This document shows positions 16,301-17,500 of a DNA stretch of 17,500 nucleotides, piece by piece. The notes under the pieces are model-generated. The model saw only the letters and a program-made list of their open reading frames with translations, had not been told where the DNA came from and did not search any database. The translations under genes were made by a program, and so were the position numbers. Origin of the DNA: Symbiodinium natans (lineage: Eukaryota > Sar > Dinophyceae > Suessiales > Symbiodiniaceae); contig CAJNDS010002191.1 of NCBI GenBank assembly GCA_905221605.1, positions 1,407,453-1,424,952 on the forward strand, written 5' to 3'. Positions within the stretch are counted from its first letter, which is position 1. Each line of letters starts with the position of its first letter.

Positions 16301-17500
16301 TCTCTGAAGCAAAGGTGCTCCCTCCTCTTCAAGCCTCCCAAGCCCCAAATTTTCCCCCCTAAACCCCTAAACCCCAAACCCCAAACCCCAAACCCCAAAC
16401 CCTAAACCCTAAACCCCAAACCCTAAACCCTAAACCCGAAATGCGGAACAAGGCTCGGATCTGTGTACAAGTCGTCCACGCCTGCGGCGAGAGCCCTGAA
16501 CCTCGAACCTTAGCCCCACCTCTCCACAACAGCGCCTCAACCCCTAAGCCCTTCAACCACTAAACCCTAAACCCCTAAACCCTAAACCCTAAATCGCCTC
16601 AACCCCCCGGATCCCGCAACCTTCTATGCACCCCAGATCTTAGGGTTTAGGGTTTAGGGACTTAGGGGTTAGGGTTTAGGGATTAGTCATTTAGGGTTTA
16701 GGGTTTAGGGTTTAGGGGCACCCTCAAACCCTGCATCCCCCAAAAGGCTGCCTTGGATGTCCACCACGATCTGCTCCGCCTCCGACGCTTCGAAGGTGAA
16801 GTGGGAGAAGGCGTGGGGCCTCCCACGGACTTTAGGGTTTAGGGTTTAGGGTTCAGGGTTCAGGGTTTAGGGTTTAGGGTTTAGGGTTCAGGGTTCAGGG
16901 TTTAGGGTTCAGGGTTTTGGGGGTTTGGGGTTTAGGGTTTAGGGTTTAGGGTTTAGGGTTTAGGGTTTAGGATGCCCTCACCCCAAGCCCTAACCTCTAA
17001 TACAAGCCCTGAACGTTACAAACCCTAAACTTGCAGCTGCCTGTCGCAAAGTTCACAGCTGTCGTGTGTAGGGCGGCTAGCGTCTGCGGGGGGCATCCAT
17101 GGCCCACGTGACCGAACGAACGAGCTGCTACTCTGCCAGTTGAGCGGCGTGTTCCTCACCACCTCGTCCGCAACGAAGCCTGCCGGCAAAGGAGAAGCTC
17201 TAAGGGGGTATAAGGCCATACCAGGAGGATGTTAAGGGGAACCTGTAGCACTCACGAGTCTGAATCCCTTCAACAGAGCTTGCTTGAAAGAGAGCGCGCA
17301 GAGTGCGTGCGATCGAAAGCCTAGACCCTACCCACCCCTATTTTGAGCGATTTTGTTGGGGGGATGAACCCTAACCCTAAACCCTAAACCCTAAACCCTA
17401 AACCCTAAACCCTAAACCCTAAACCCCAAGAACCCTAAACCCCAAGAACCCTGGGGCGGAGGCCTGAGTTGCTGGAGTGCTTCGTGAAGCTCCCATCCAA
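71..17500 (-). CDS. eEF2K: eEF2K-like alpha-kinase gene, split into many small exons (partial at both ends)
   Basis: Eukaryotic elongation factor 2 kinase is an atypical alpha-kinase that phosphorylates eEF2 and slows translation elongation in the cytoplasm. Reading the minus strand from 17500 downward, short exons give the alpha-kinase landmarks in order: AFSHFTFE, VVDIQG, LYTDPQIHT, the glycine-rich GNMGIRG, and the zinc-site HRCNSVC. Further exons give eEF2K-like C-terminal helices, such as EIYRHVHFALAML, LFHLQVSAQLG, FPYILQAAESG and SVHWYRKA, which I align from memory with human eEF2K (KVHLAMVRYH, VFHLEHAANLG, FDYLLKAAEAG, ALHWYNTA). Exon phases agree at the joins listed below. The N-terminal part, including any calmodulin-binding segment, lies beyond 17500, and the C-terminus lies below 71. 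Telomere-like repeats fill the introns. Family assignment of the kinase part is firm. The identity as eEF2K rests on the kinase plus Sel1-like order. The linker between 14491 and 11394 is incomplete. Confidence 0.85.
139..207 (-). repeat. telomere-like array CCCTAAA, about 9 units
   Basis: Near-perfect units inside the inferred intron 723-99. Confidence 0.95.
208..588. other. intronic stretch without a gene
   Basis: Part of the inferred intron 723-99. It has a C10 run at 403-412. I see no coding signal, RNA gene or mobile element in it. Confidence 0.6.
609..674 (+). repeat. direct repeat of 22 bp, 44-bp period
   Basis: The same 22 bases (TGAATCTTTATCAACTTGCG and the next two) occur at 609-630 and 653-674, each preceded by a CCCTAAA-type motif. 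Confidence 0.9.
724..773 (-). CDS. eEF2K: eEF2K-like C-terminal exon 9 (SVHWYRK)
   Basis: A 50-nt exon between CATAG|G and a CAAG|GC donor. It encodes LGCAISATDSVHWYRK. The pattern D-x-V-x-W-Y-x-K-A is the Sel1 repeat core, and human eEF2K has EALHWYNTA at the same place. Phase joins exon 8 to read E-R-G-L-G. Confidence 0.8.
784..860 (+). repeat. telomere-like array TTTAGGG
   Basis: Slightly variant units at the acceptor side of intron 1837-774. In the gene sense it reads CCCTAAA. Confidence 0.95.
921..967 (+). repeat. direct repeat of 22 bp, 25-bp period
   Basis: TAAACCATAGAATCCTAAAC and its copy at 946 differ at one position. A telomere-like motif ends each copy. Confidence 0.8.
1003..1050 (+). 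repeat. telomere-like array TTTAGGG/TTCAGGG
   Basis: Mixed TTTAGGG and TTCAGGG units in intron 1837-774. Confidence 0.9.
1267..1401 (+). repeat. telomere-like array TTTAGGG, about 18 units
   Basis: Mostly perfect, with a few slipped units near 1339 and 1370. Lies in intron 1837-774. Confidence 0.95.
1508..1540 (-). repeat. telomere-like array CCCTAAA
   Basis: About four units, intronic. Confidence 0.93.
1667..1816 (-). repeat. telomere-like array CCCTAAA with CCCAAAG variants
   Basis: Perfect units flank a run of CCCAAAG heptamers (about 1715-1748). Lies just inside the donor of intron 1837-774; reads TTTAGGG in the gene sense. Confidence 0.93.
1838..1914 (-). CDS. eEF2K: eEF2K-like C-terminal exon 8: Sel1-like repeat
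   Basis: A 77-nt exon encoding FPYILQAAESGVARAMSAAA and then YAYERG. It is a clear Sel1-like helix pair and close to human eEF2K FDYLLKAAEAGDRQSM with its AFDSG ending. Acceptor is GTTGAG|G, donor is CGAG|GC. It is the strongest C-terminal anchor. Confidence 0.87.
1908..2072 (-). repeat. direct repeat flanking an intron
   Basis: 1908-1925 and 2055-2072 share 16 of 18 bases. In the gene sense both read AAGATG(T/C)TGAG|GTT, so the exon end and the intron end carry the same sequence. Confidence 0.8.
1928..2057 (+). repeat. telomere-like array TTTAGGG filling intron 2061-1915
   Basis: About 18 units make up nearly the whole 147-bp intron between two Sel1-region exons. Confidence 0.95.
2062..2092 (-). 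CDS. eEF2K: eEF2K-like C-terminal exon 7 (SKMLR)
   Basis: Reads CSATRSKML plus two bases, from a GCCCAG|G acceptor to a GT donor (TGAG|GTTT). A shorter version starting at 2076 (CTAG|G) is equally possible. Phase joins exon 8 to give L-R-F-P-Y. The exon end is duplicated at the far side of the following intron. Confidence 0.55.
2249..2375 (+). repeat. telomere-like array TTTAGGG, about 18 perfect units
   Basis: An almost uninterrupted heptamer run inside the intron upstream of exon 2062-2092. Confidence 0.97.
2380..2492 (+). repeat. octamer array TTTAGGGG
   Basis: Abutting the heptamer array, the period shifts from 7 to 8 by one added G, kept for about 12 units with one TTTAAGGG unit. Confidence 0.95.
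2493..2730. other. intronic island, coding status unclear
   Basis: Mixed sequence, open in short frames on both strands. No frame matched eEF2K or another family I know, and I could not fix splice phases. Confidence 0.3.
2731..2803 (-). repeat. telomere-like array CCCTAAA, about 10 units
   Basis: Perfect heptamers, intronic. Confidence 0.96.
2804..2917. other. exon-like island, unassigned
   Basis: On the minus strand, after GGCCAG|G, frames read NRLAEVRLWSSGP or ASRKFDCGVVDL, both protein-like, and the plus strand is also open. It may be an extra exon between 3023 and 2092. It contains a short CTGCGTCTA tandem. Confidence 0.25.
2918..2991 (+). repeat. telomere-like array TTTAGGG, about 10 units
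   Basis: Near-perfect, at the donor side of the intron after exon 3023-3042. Confidence 0.96.
3023..3042 (-). CDS. eEF2K: eEF2K-like C-terminal exon 6 (PLTLDE microexon)
   Basis: Acceptor GCAGAG|G is followed by PLTLDESAASP. The incoming phase fits exon 5 and gives L-P-L-T-L-D-E, similar to the LPHHILADV segment of eEF2K. The GC donor is uncertain: three GC dinucleotides follow, and the listed end uses the first, which fits the next exon. If correct, the preceding intron is about 5.7 kb. Confidence 0.5.
3124..3184 (-). repeat. telomere-like array CCCTAAA
   Basis: About eight units with CCCTGAA and CCCTAAG variants, near the acceptor of the 5.7-kb intron. Confidence 0.95.
3328..3520 (+). repeat. 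telomere-like array TTTAGGG, about 27 units
   Basis: The longest nearly pure heptamer run, with two GTCTAGG units and one 10-bp slipped unit near 3404. Confidence 0.97.
3672..3752 (-). repeat. telomere-like array CCCTAAA, about 11 units
   Basis: Perfect. It is immediately preceded by GGTTTGGGG, giving a G-rich to C-rich head-to-head junction. Confidence 0.97.
3855..4230 (+). repeat. degenerate telomere-like array (TTTAGGG to GTTTGGG)
   Basis: Starts as TTTAGGG and drifts into GTTTGGG, GCTTGGG and other G-rich heptamers over about 370 bp. The start forms an inverted junction with upstream AACCCCAAA. Confidence 0.93.
4355..4387 (+). repeat. short telomere-like array TTTAGGG
   Basis: About four variant units just left of the left inverted-repeat arm. 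Confidence 0.85.
4505..4720 (+). repeat. left arm of a large imperfect inverted repeat
   Basis: Matches the reverse complement of about 8100-8320. Exact blocks are 4512-4524, 4526-4538, 4576-4595 (20 bp: ATGGAACCATGCACTACCCC) and 4601-4614. A CCCGAAATCCC block follows in both arms. The left arm has gained a CCCTAAA array (4642-4682) inside it. Confidence 0.85.
4642..4682 (-). repeat. telomere-like array CCCTAAA
   Basis: About five units inside the left inverted-repeat arm. The matching place in the right arm lacks it. Confidence 0.93.
4840..5140 (-). pseudogene. possible decayed coding stretch, coiled-coil-like
   Basis: On the minus strand short open pieces in different frames give lysine- and glutamate-rich helical peptides, for example LNDWLLERKKRLEDF, TDEIESIREQFEEN and RRLRKEEKIESNK, broken by stops and frame changes. 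It lies downstream of the relic at 5235-6450 and has the same low GC. It may be the 3' part of the same dead gene. No family is recognised. Confidence 0.35.
5147..5225. repeat. AT-rich simple repeat
   Basis: TATATGTATG then TTTATTTA-type tetramer repeats, separating two parts of the low-GC relic. Confidence 0.85.
5235..6450 (-). pseudogene. frameshifted low-GC coding relic, family uncertain
   Basis: Minus-strand open pieces follow one another with frame changes: about 6420-6330 (coiled-coil-like), 6295-6080, about 6118-5907, 5897-5712, 5727-5458 and 5510-5235. An in-frame TAA at 5906-5904 lies two codons before the ATG at 5897, and frame shifts occur near 5800 and 5470. The pieces read like ordinary protein (TIADWYKD, PVFQHYGVQVRIFN, YALVNANHIYTGNDN, FHPLHKSHYNETDI). 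The last two loosely recall the region before the exonuclease domain of viral-type family B DNA polymerases carried by protist virus-like elements, but I cannot confirm that. Base composition is clearly lower in GC than the surroundings, which suggests insertion from another source. It sits inside the 5.7-kb intron between inverted arms. Confidence 0.6.
6506..6705 (-). pseudogene. out-of-frame continuation of the RCC1-like gene
   Basis: In a different frame the minus strand continues blade eight (CCAVWSDGQLVCFGDCHGKC) and a non-repetitive tail ending in a stop near 6506. A net 4-bp loss near 6710 separates it from the main ORF. If it is a real deletion, the protein has lost its last blade and tail. 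Confidence 0.7.
6646..7575 (-). repeat. eight 117-bp coding tandem repeats
   Basis: The block CAAAGCAGACGAG or close variants recurs at 6646, 6759, 6876, 6993, 7110, 7227, 7344 and 7461. All steps are 117 bp except the first, which is 113. Units are similar enough to suggest recent duplication or homogenisation. Confidence 0.95.
6706..7776 (-). CDS. RCC1-like tandem-repeat protein, 356 aa, frameshifted end
   Basis: After a 65-80 residue N-terminal part without a clear signal peptide, the ORF has seven 39-residue repeats of the form VLAVSAGxxHTCAVRTDGQLVCFG-xNxxGxCDVPxxLGP. These are RCC1/BNR-type propeller blades of the kind abundant in dinoflagellate genomes, often annotated as HERC2- or UVR8-like; partner and function are unknown. 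One blade (about residues 160-175) has HTCAVR changed to YTGAVP, losing the cysteine. The ORF stops at 6706 within an eighth blade. That blade continues in another frame to 6506, because the unit spacing there is 113 instead of 117 bp. The ATG at 7776 is the only N-terminal Met before the telomeric array at 7796. It lies inside the large eEF2K-like intron on the same strand, and could be a nested gene or a decaying insertion. Confidence 0.8.
   Translation of the reverse strand: MSASQSFLAIRPGSWCVPALGQSRLARPRLQRVRCGTSNMHTRTTAFSPRYGYVQVSSTCVVRKNGLSACGVLSDHAQRLKSVLAVSAVERHTCAVRTDGQLVCFGLNRWGRCDVPTGLGPVLAVSAGADHTCAVRTDGQLVCFGLNRWGACDVPKDLGPVLAVSAGGQYTGAVPADGQLVCFGFNDWGRCDVPADLGPVLAASAGERHTCAVRTDGQLVCFGCNFWGQCDVPTGLGPVMAVSAGGHHTCAVRTDGQLVCFGFNDWGRCDVPADLGPVLAVSAGGHHTCAVRADSQLVCFGYNGEGACDVPADLGPVLAVSAGADHTCAVRADGQLVCFGNNEFGQCRVPTDSPPA
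7796..7883 (-). repeat. telomere-like array CCCTAAA
   Basis: About 12 units with several variants, starting 20 bp upstream of the RCC1-like ATG. Confidence 0.95.
7980..8061 (+). repeat. telomere-like array TTTAGGG, about 11 units
   Basis: Perfect heptamers just inside the right inverted-repeat arm. Confidence 0.97.
8100..8320 (-). repeat. right arm of the large inverted repeat
   Basis: Reverse-complement match to 4505-4720. Exact blocks are 8203-8216, 8221-8240, 8276-8288 and 8291-8303. It also holds a G13 run near 8189-8201, an indel relative to the left arm. Confidence 0.85.
8321..8502. other. intronic stretch without a gene
   Basis: No coding frame stands out. Two weakly similar blocks ending in GGAACCTAA.CCCTAAAC (near 8398 and 8457) suggest an old local duplication. 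Confidence 0.4.
8503..8533 (-). repeat. telomere-like array CCCTAAA
   Basis: Four units, intronic. Confidence 0.93.
8534..8720. other. intronic stretch, short telomere-like motifs
   Basis: Scattered CCCTAAA-type motifs at 8640-8690. One minus-strand island after GCGCAG|G reads VFEPKRTVYIEIA but fits no neighbour phase, so it is not called an exon. Confidence 0.3.
8735..8756 (-). CDS. eEF2K: eEF2K-like C-terminal exon 5 (GALALACL microexon)
   Basis: A 22-nt microexon between CGGCAG|G and a GC donor (GCCT|GC). It encodes ALALAC with split codons at both ends. It matches the second half of the Sel1-like repeat (AIVGLGLMYS in human). It stands at the upstream edge of the largest intron. Confidence 0.65.
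8784..8918 (+). repeat. degenerate telomere-like motifs
   Basis: Interrupted TTTAGGG/TTTGGGG units in intron 9477-8757. Confidence 0.75.
9047..9170. repeat. (AT)n/(TG)n microsatellite
   Basis: Several TA runs broken by TGTATA, then a (TG) run of about nine units. Intronic. Confidence 0.95.
9291..9461 (+). repeat. telomere-like array TTTAGGG, about 24 units
   Basis: Two TTTGGCG-type units near the start, then pure heptamers running up to 16 bp from the donor of the LFHL exon. Confidence 0.97.
9478..9522 (-). CDS. eEF2K: eEF2K-like C-terminal exon 4 (LFHLQVSAQLG)
   Basis: A 45-nt exon encoding LFHLQVSAQLGSIP, comparable with VFHLEHAANLGELE of human eEF2K (first Sel1-like repeat). Acceptor is GTGAG|G, donor is CCAG|GC. 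Phase is 1 on both sides. Confidence 0.75.
9585..9659 (+). repeat. telomere-like array TTTAGGG
   Basis: About ten units at the acceptor side of intron 10417-9523. Confidence 0.95.
9716..9910 (+). repeat. octamer array TTTAGGGG passing into CTTAGGGGG nonamers
   Basis: About 18 TTTAGGGG units, then from about 9866 about five CTTAGGGGG units. The period grows 8 to 9 by added G and a T to C change. Confidence 0.95.
9911..10162. other. intronic stretch without a supported exon
   Basis: Part of intron 10417-9523. A 60-codon plus-strand frame (9941-10123) exists, but its peptide is unremarkable and runs through GGGTTTAAAGGG-like sequence. Confidence 0.4.
10165..10213 (+). repeat. telomere-like array TTTAGGG
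   Basis: About seven units, intronic. Confidence 0.93.
10292..10384 (-). repeat. telomere-like array CCCTAAA/CCCTAAG
   Basis: Variant-rich array near the donor of intron 10417-9523; TTTAGGG in the gene sense. Confidence 0.93.
10418..10464 (-). CDS. eEF2K: eEF2K-like C-terminal exon 3 (NAEFIGHNVLTSPAQ)
   Basis: A 47-nt exon between TGCAAG|G and a GT donor (CAAG|GTCCC). It encodes NAEFIGHNVLTSPAQ and is in phase with both neighbours. It fills the variable loop between the VHFALAMLH and LFHL helices. It has no strong motif of its own. Confidence 0.62.
10474..10560 (+). repeat. telomere-like array TTTAGGG
   Basis: Starts 10 bp before the acceptor of exon 10418-10464, with TTTTGGG variants toward the far end. 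Confidence 0.93.
10614..10828 (-). repeat. CCCTAAA array bracketed by a 17-bp direct repeat
   Basis: About 25 CCCTAAA units (10632-10812, some 8-mers) lie between AAAGGCCTCCAAAAGCT (10614-10630) and a copy with one mismatch (10812-10828). Confidence 0.93.
10852..10915 (-). CDS. eEF2K: eEF2K-like C-terminal exon 2 (RHVHFALAMLH)
   Basis: A 64-nt exon encoding KNMRAEIYRHVHFALAMLHA. It resembles the human eEF2K helix GKVHLAMVRYHEGGRF, which opens the Sel1-like region. Acceptor is TAGAG|G, donor is GCGAG|GC. Confidence 0.82.
10928..11020 (+). repeat. telomere-like array TTTAGGG
   Basis: Variant array next to the acceptor of exon 10852-10915, ending in an inverted junction AGGGTTTACCCTGAA. Confidence 0.92.
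11021..11070 (-). repeat. telomere-like array CCCTAAA, variant
   Basis: Directly head-to-head with the preceding array. Confidence 0.88.
11138..11280 (-). repeat. telomere-like array CCCTAAA with CCCTACA block
   Basis: Contains a homogeneous CCCTACA sub-block at about 11197-11233, a one-base unit variant spread over five units. Confidence 0.94.
11339..11393 (-). CDS. eEF2K: eEF2K-like C-terminal exon 1 (DVVIRPAEPSS...)
   Basis: A 55-nt exon between CTGCAG|G and an AAAG|GC donor. It encodes DVVIRPAEPSSLVLAVGK plus one base. Phase fits the next exon exactly and makes a glycine at the join. By position it corresponds to the segment before the first C-terminal helix of eEF2K. The upstream exon, which should end in phase 0, was not identified. 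Confidence 0.72.
11401..11469. repeat. CCCTAAA then TTTAGGG, inverted junction
   Basis: A CCCTAAA array (11401-11452) meets TTTAGGG units at about 11454, with CGAAACCCGGTTTAGGG at the junction. It could fold as a hairpin. Confidence 0.92.
11470..11790. other. unresolved linker-region stretch
   Basis: No exon could be placed. It holds a degenerate tandem of about 15 bp (AAGGTTTTGAA-G/C-GA) at 11582-11627. An 83-codon minus frame (11456-11707) has a basic, low-information peptide and is not called. Confidence 0.4.
11793..11828 (+). repeat. short telomere-like array
   Basis: Four to five TTTAGGG/TTTGGGG units. Confidence 0.85.
11978..12093 (-). repeat. telomere-like array CCCTAAA/CCCCAAA
   Basis: About 16 variant units, directly preceded by GCTTAGG, so another head-to-head junction. 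Confidence 0.93.
12184..12308 (+). repeat. telomere-like array TTTAGGG, mixed 7/8-mer
   Basis: Heptamers interleaved with TTTAGGGG units, then pure heptamers. Confidence 0.95.
12309..12415. other. exon-like island, strand unclear
   Basis: The plus strand is open and protein-like (VWENAYLHTFEVLARAHTRL). The minus strand also has a splice-bounded frame (KRVWALASTSNVW). With the gene on the minus strand, the latter could be a linker exon. Unresolved. Confidence 0.25.
12416..12455 (-). repeat. telomere-like array CCCTAAA
   Basis: Five units. Confidence 0.93.
12480..12515 (-). other. exon-like island in linker region
   Basis: After a plausible acceptor (TCGCAG|G) the minus strand reads AGDDAPDEESG, an acidic linker-like peptide, in one frame. 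Another frame is also open. Neither phase could be tied to a neighbour, so this is only a candidate exon for the unresolved linker. Confidence 0.2.
12557..12608 (+). repeat. variant telomere-like array
   Basis: Mixed TTTGGGG, TTTAGGG and TTTCGGG units. Confidence 0.85.
12609..12888. other. intronic stretch without a gene
   Basis: No splice-bounded frame stood out on either strand. Isolated telomere-like motifs occur near 12828. Confidence 0.4.
12929..12975 (-). repeat. telomere-like array CCCTAAA
   Basis: Six units with CCCTAAG and CCCTGAA variants. Confidence 0.92.
12988..13014 (-). CDS. candidate linker exon (LCLELQELG)
   Basis: A 27-nt window between AGCAG|G and a GC donor (TTGG|GC). 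Its phase matches exon 7 and would encode LCLELQEL. It lies where a post-kinase linker exon is expected, but the linker is poorly conserved, so support is only phase, splice motif and composition. Confidence 0.3.
13015..13408. other. probable intron with C35A12 homopolymers
   Basis: No coding signal. A run of 35 C (13271-13305) is followed at once by 12 A (13306-13317). ORFs through it on the minus strand are polyglycine artefacts. Confidence 0.6.
13271..13317 (+). repeat. poly-C/poly-A homopolymer pair
   Basis: C35 then A12. The complementary strand carries G35, able to form G-quadruplexes. Confidence 0.97.
13409..13481 (+). repeat. telomere-like array TTTAGGG then CTTAGGG
   Basis: Five TTTAGGG units followed by four CTTAGGG units, a clean block change of unit type. 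Confidence 0.95.
13482..13627. other. island with a possible minus-strand exon
   Basis: The minus strand reads EAFSFESRNPD before a GT donor-like GACG|GTAAGC. Phase to neighbours is not fixed. Confidence 0.25.
13628..13684 (-). repeat. telomere-like array CCCTAAA
   Basis: About eight units. Confidence 0.94.
13771..13868 (+). repeat. variant telomere-like array
   Basis: TTTAGGG mixed with TTTGGGG and TTTGGAG units. Confidence 0.9.
13986..14060 (+). repeat. variant telomere-like array
   Basis: TTTAGGG and TTTGGGG units. Confidence 0.9.
14100..14217 (+). repeat. telomere-like array TTTAGGG with 8-mer slips
   Basis: About 15 units, three with an extra T. Confidence 0.94.
14357..14480 (-). repeat. 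telomere-like array CCCTAAA
   Basis: About 17 units with CCCTGAA and CCCTAAG variants, starting about 10 bp past the provisional donor of the zinc-site exon. Confidence 0.95.
14492..14545 (-). CDS. eEF2K: eEF2K-like exon 7: zinc-site CNSVC and end of kinase core
   Basis: Starts at CAGAG|G and encodes CNSVCHQLGLTPFAHSP. With the preceding SHR this gives H-x-C-x3-C, the structural zinc motif that closes alpha-kinase domains. L-x-P-F-x-x-S-P-R resembles eEF2K just past the motif. The 3' end is provisional: a GC donor at 14491 (CCGC|GCC) is one of several possible within 12 bases. Confidence 0.88.
14601..14717 (+). repeat. telomere-like array TTTAGGG filling intron 14748-14546
   Basis: About 16 units make up more than half of this 203-bp intron between the GNMGIRG and CNSVC exons. 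Confidence 0.96.
14749..14793 (-). CDS. eEF2K: eEF2K-like exon 6: GNMGIRGIALFF glycine-rich loop
   Basis: A 45-nt exon encoding NMGIRGIALFFASH, preceded by a split glycine. It is the GNxGxxG loop with its downstream hydrophobic helix (eEF2K: GNLGVRGMALFF). Acceptor is GGTAG|G, donor is CACC|GC. The final His and the split Arg lead into the zinc-site exon. Confidence 0.93.
14820..14957 (+). repeat. telomere-like array TTTAGGG, about 19 units
   Basis: Pure except near the end. Lies just upstream of the acceptor of the GNMGIRG exon; CCCTAAA in the gene sense. Confidence 0.97.
14969..15057. repeat. two overlapping inverted repeats
   Basis: 14969-14981 pairs imperfectly with about 15028-15040 (GGGAACCCCAAGA against TCTTGGGTTCCC). 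15006-15016 pairs perfectly with 15047-15057 (GTAGTAGGAAT/ATTCCTACTAC). The arms interlock. Confidence 0.75.
15074..15124 (-). repeat. telomere-like array CCCTAAA
   Basis: About seven variant units in intron 15702-14794. Confidence 0.92.
15200..15282 (+). repeat. variant telomere-like array TTTAGGG
   Basis: Interrupted units with TTTGGGG and CTTTAGGG forms. Confidence 0.88.
15473..15535 (-). repeat. variant telomere-like array CCCTAAA/CCCCAAA
   Basis: Irregular units in intron 15702-14794. Confidence 0.85.
15574..15672. repeat. TTTAGGG array head-to-head with CCCTAAA array
   Basis: G-rich units (15574-15610) meet C-rich units (15612-15672) with no spacer (CTTAGGGACCCTAAAC), the geometry expected of a telomere-telomere fusion. 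Near the donor side of intron 15702-14794. Confidence 0.93.
15703..15743 (-). CDS. eEF2K: eEF2K-like exon 5: QIHT...NFGRG
   Basis: A 41-nt exon encoding QIHTASSSANFGR. It matches the eEF2K segment TDPQIHT followed by FGDG just before the glycine-rich loop. Acceptor is GCTGAG|G, donor is CGAG|GC. The single trailing base completes the glycine in the next exon. Confidence 0.9.
15761..15931 (+). repeat. telomere-like array TTTAGGG, about 23 units
   Basis: Mostly perfect, ending about 17 bp before the acceptor of the QIHT exon; CCCTAAA in the gene sense. Confidence 0.97.
16086..16150 (-). repeat. variant telomere-like array CCCTAAA
   Basis: Includes CCCTACA and CCCGAAA units; in intron 16456-15744. 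Confidence 0.9.
16172..16258. repeat. TTTAGGG array ending in hairpin and 18-bp palindrome
   Basis: TTTAGGG variants end in a perfect 10-bp stem, 6-nt loop hairpin (16220-16229 with 16236-16245). It overlaps the perfect palindrome ACCCTAGGGCCCTAGGGT (16241-16258). Confidence 0.92.
16359..16437 (-). repeat. telomere-like array CCCTAAA/CCCCAAA
   Basis: About 11 units beginning some 20 bp past the GA donor; TTTAGGG in the gene sense. Confidence 0.94.
16457..16481 (-). CDS. eEF2K: eEF2K-like exon 4: VDDLYTD microexon with GA donor
   Basis: A 25-nt exon encoding GVDDLYTD plus two bases, the alpha-kinase stretch that follows DIQG. The acceptor is CCGCAG|G. The donor that restores the family motif TDPQIHT is GA (ATCC|GAGCC), a non-canonical GA-AG intron of a kind reported in dinoflagellates. 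The neighbouring GC-AG options do not give a sensible protein. Confidence 0.9.
16559..16593 (-). repeat. short telomere-like array CCCTAAA
   Basis: Five units in intron 16751-16482. Confidence 0.92.
16641..16715 (+). repeat. telomere-like array TTTAGGG
   Basis: Variant units in intron 16751-16482, opposite in orientation to 16559-16593. Confidence 0.93.
16752..16819 (-). CDS. eEF2K: eEF2K-like exon 3: AFSHFTFE...VVDIQ, catalytic aspartate
   Basis: This 68-nt exon encodes PHAFSHFTFEASEAEQ followed by IVVDIQ. SHFTxE and V-x-D-I-Q-G are hallmarks of the alpha-kinase fold. The Asp of DIQG corresponds to the catalytic Asp known from TRPM7 and eEF2K. Acceptor is GGGAG|G, donor is CAAG|GC. This was the anchor exon from which the rest of the gene was traced. 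Confidence 0.93.
16832..16972 (+). repeat. telomere-like array TTTAGGG/TTCAGGG
   Basis: About 19 units ending about 10 bp before the acceptor of the AFSHFTFE exon. Confidence 0.96.
17149..17179 (-). CDS. eEF2K: eEF2K-like exon 2: GFVADEVVRNT microexon
   Basis: A 31-nt exon with acceptor GGCAG|G and GC donor (ACAC|GCC). It encodes FVADEVVRN with split codons at both ends. Alpha-kinases of the eEF2K/MHCK group carry a similar stretch ending in RNTPQAFSHF. Splicing to exon 3 restores R-N-T-P-H-A-F. The intervening intron is 17148-16820. Confidence 0.85.
17368..17452 (-). repeat. telomere-like array CCCTAAA
   Basis: About 11 units starting about 10 bp inside intron 17463-17180; TTTAGGG in the gene sense. 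Confidence 0.96.
17464..17500 (-). CDS. eEF2K: eEF2K-like exon 1 (partial): kinase strand before the FV motif
   Basis: This 37-nt exon fragment at the window edge reads LDGSFTKHSSNS plus one base. It matches the alpha-kinase stretch where a G-x-F/Y-x-K-x-N-x-N-x-G pattern precedes a GFV/GWV motif. The donor is GC (17463-17462, TCAG|GCC). Its last base joins the next exon to make the glycine of GFV. A telomeric array starts a few bases inside the intron. Confidence 0.75.

Noticed and set aside
17110-17165. tRNA-like sequence on the minus strand (GCTCAACTGGCAGAGT)
   Set aside because: Only a D-arm-like part is present. No anticodon stem pairs and there is no GGTTCGAATCC-type T-arm. It overlaps the FVADEVVRN exon.
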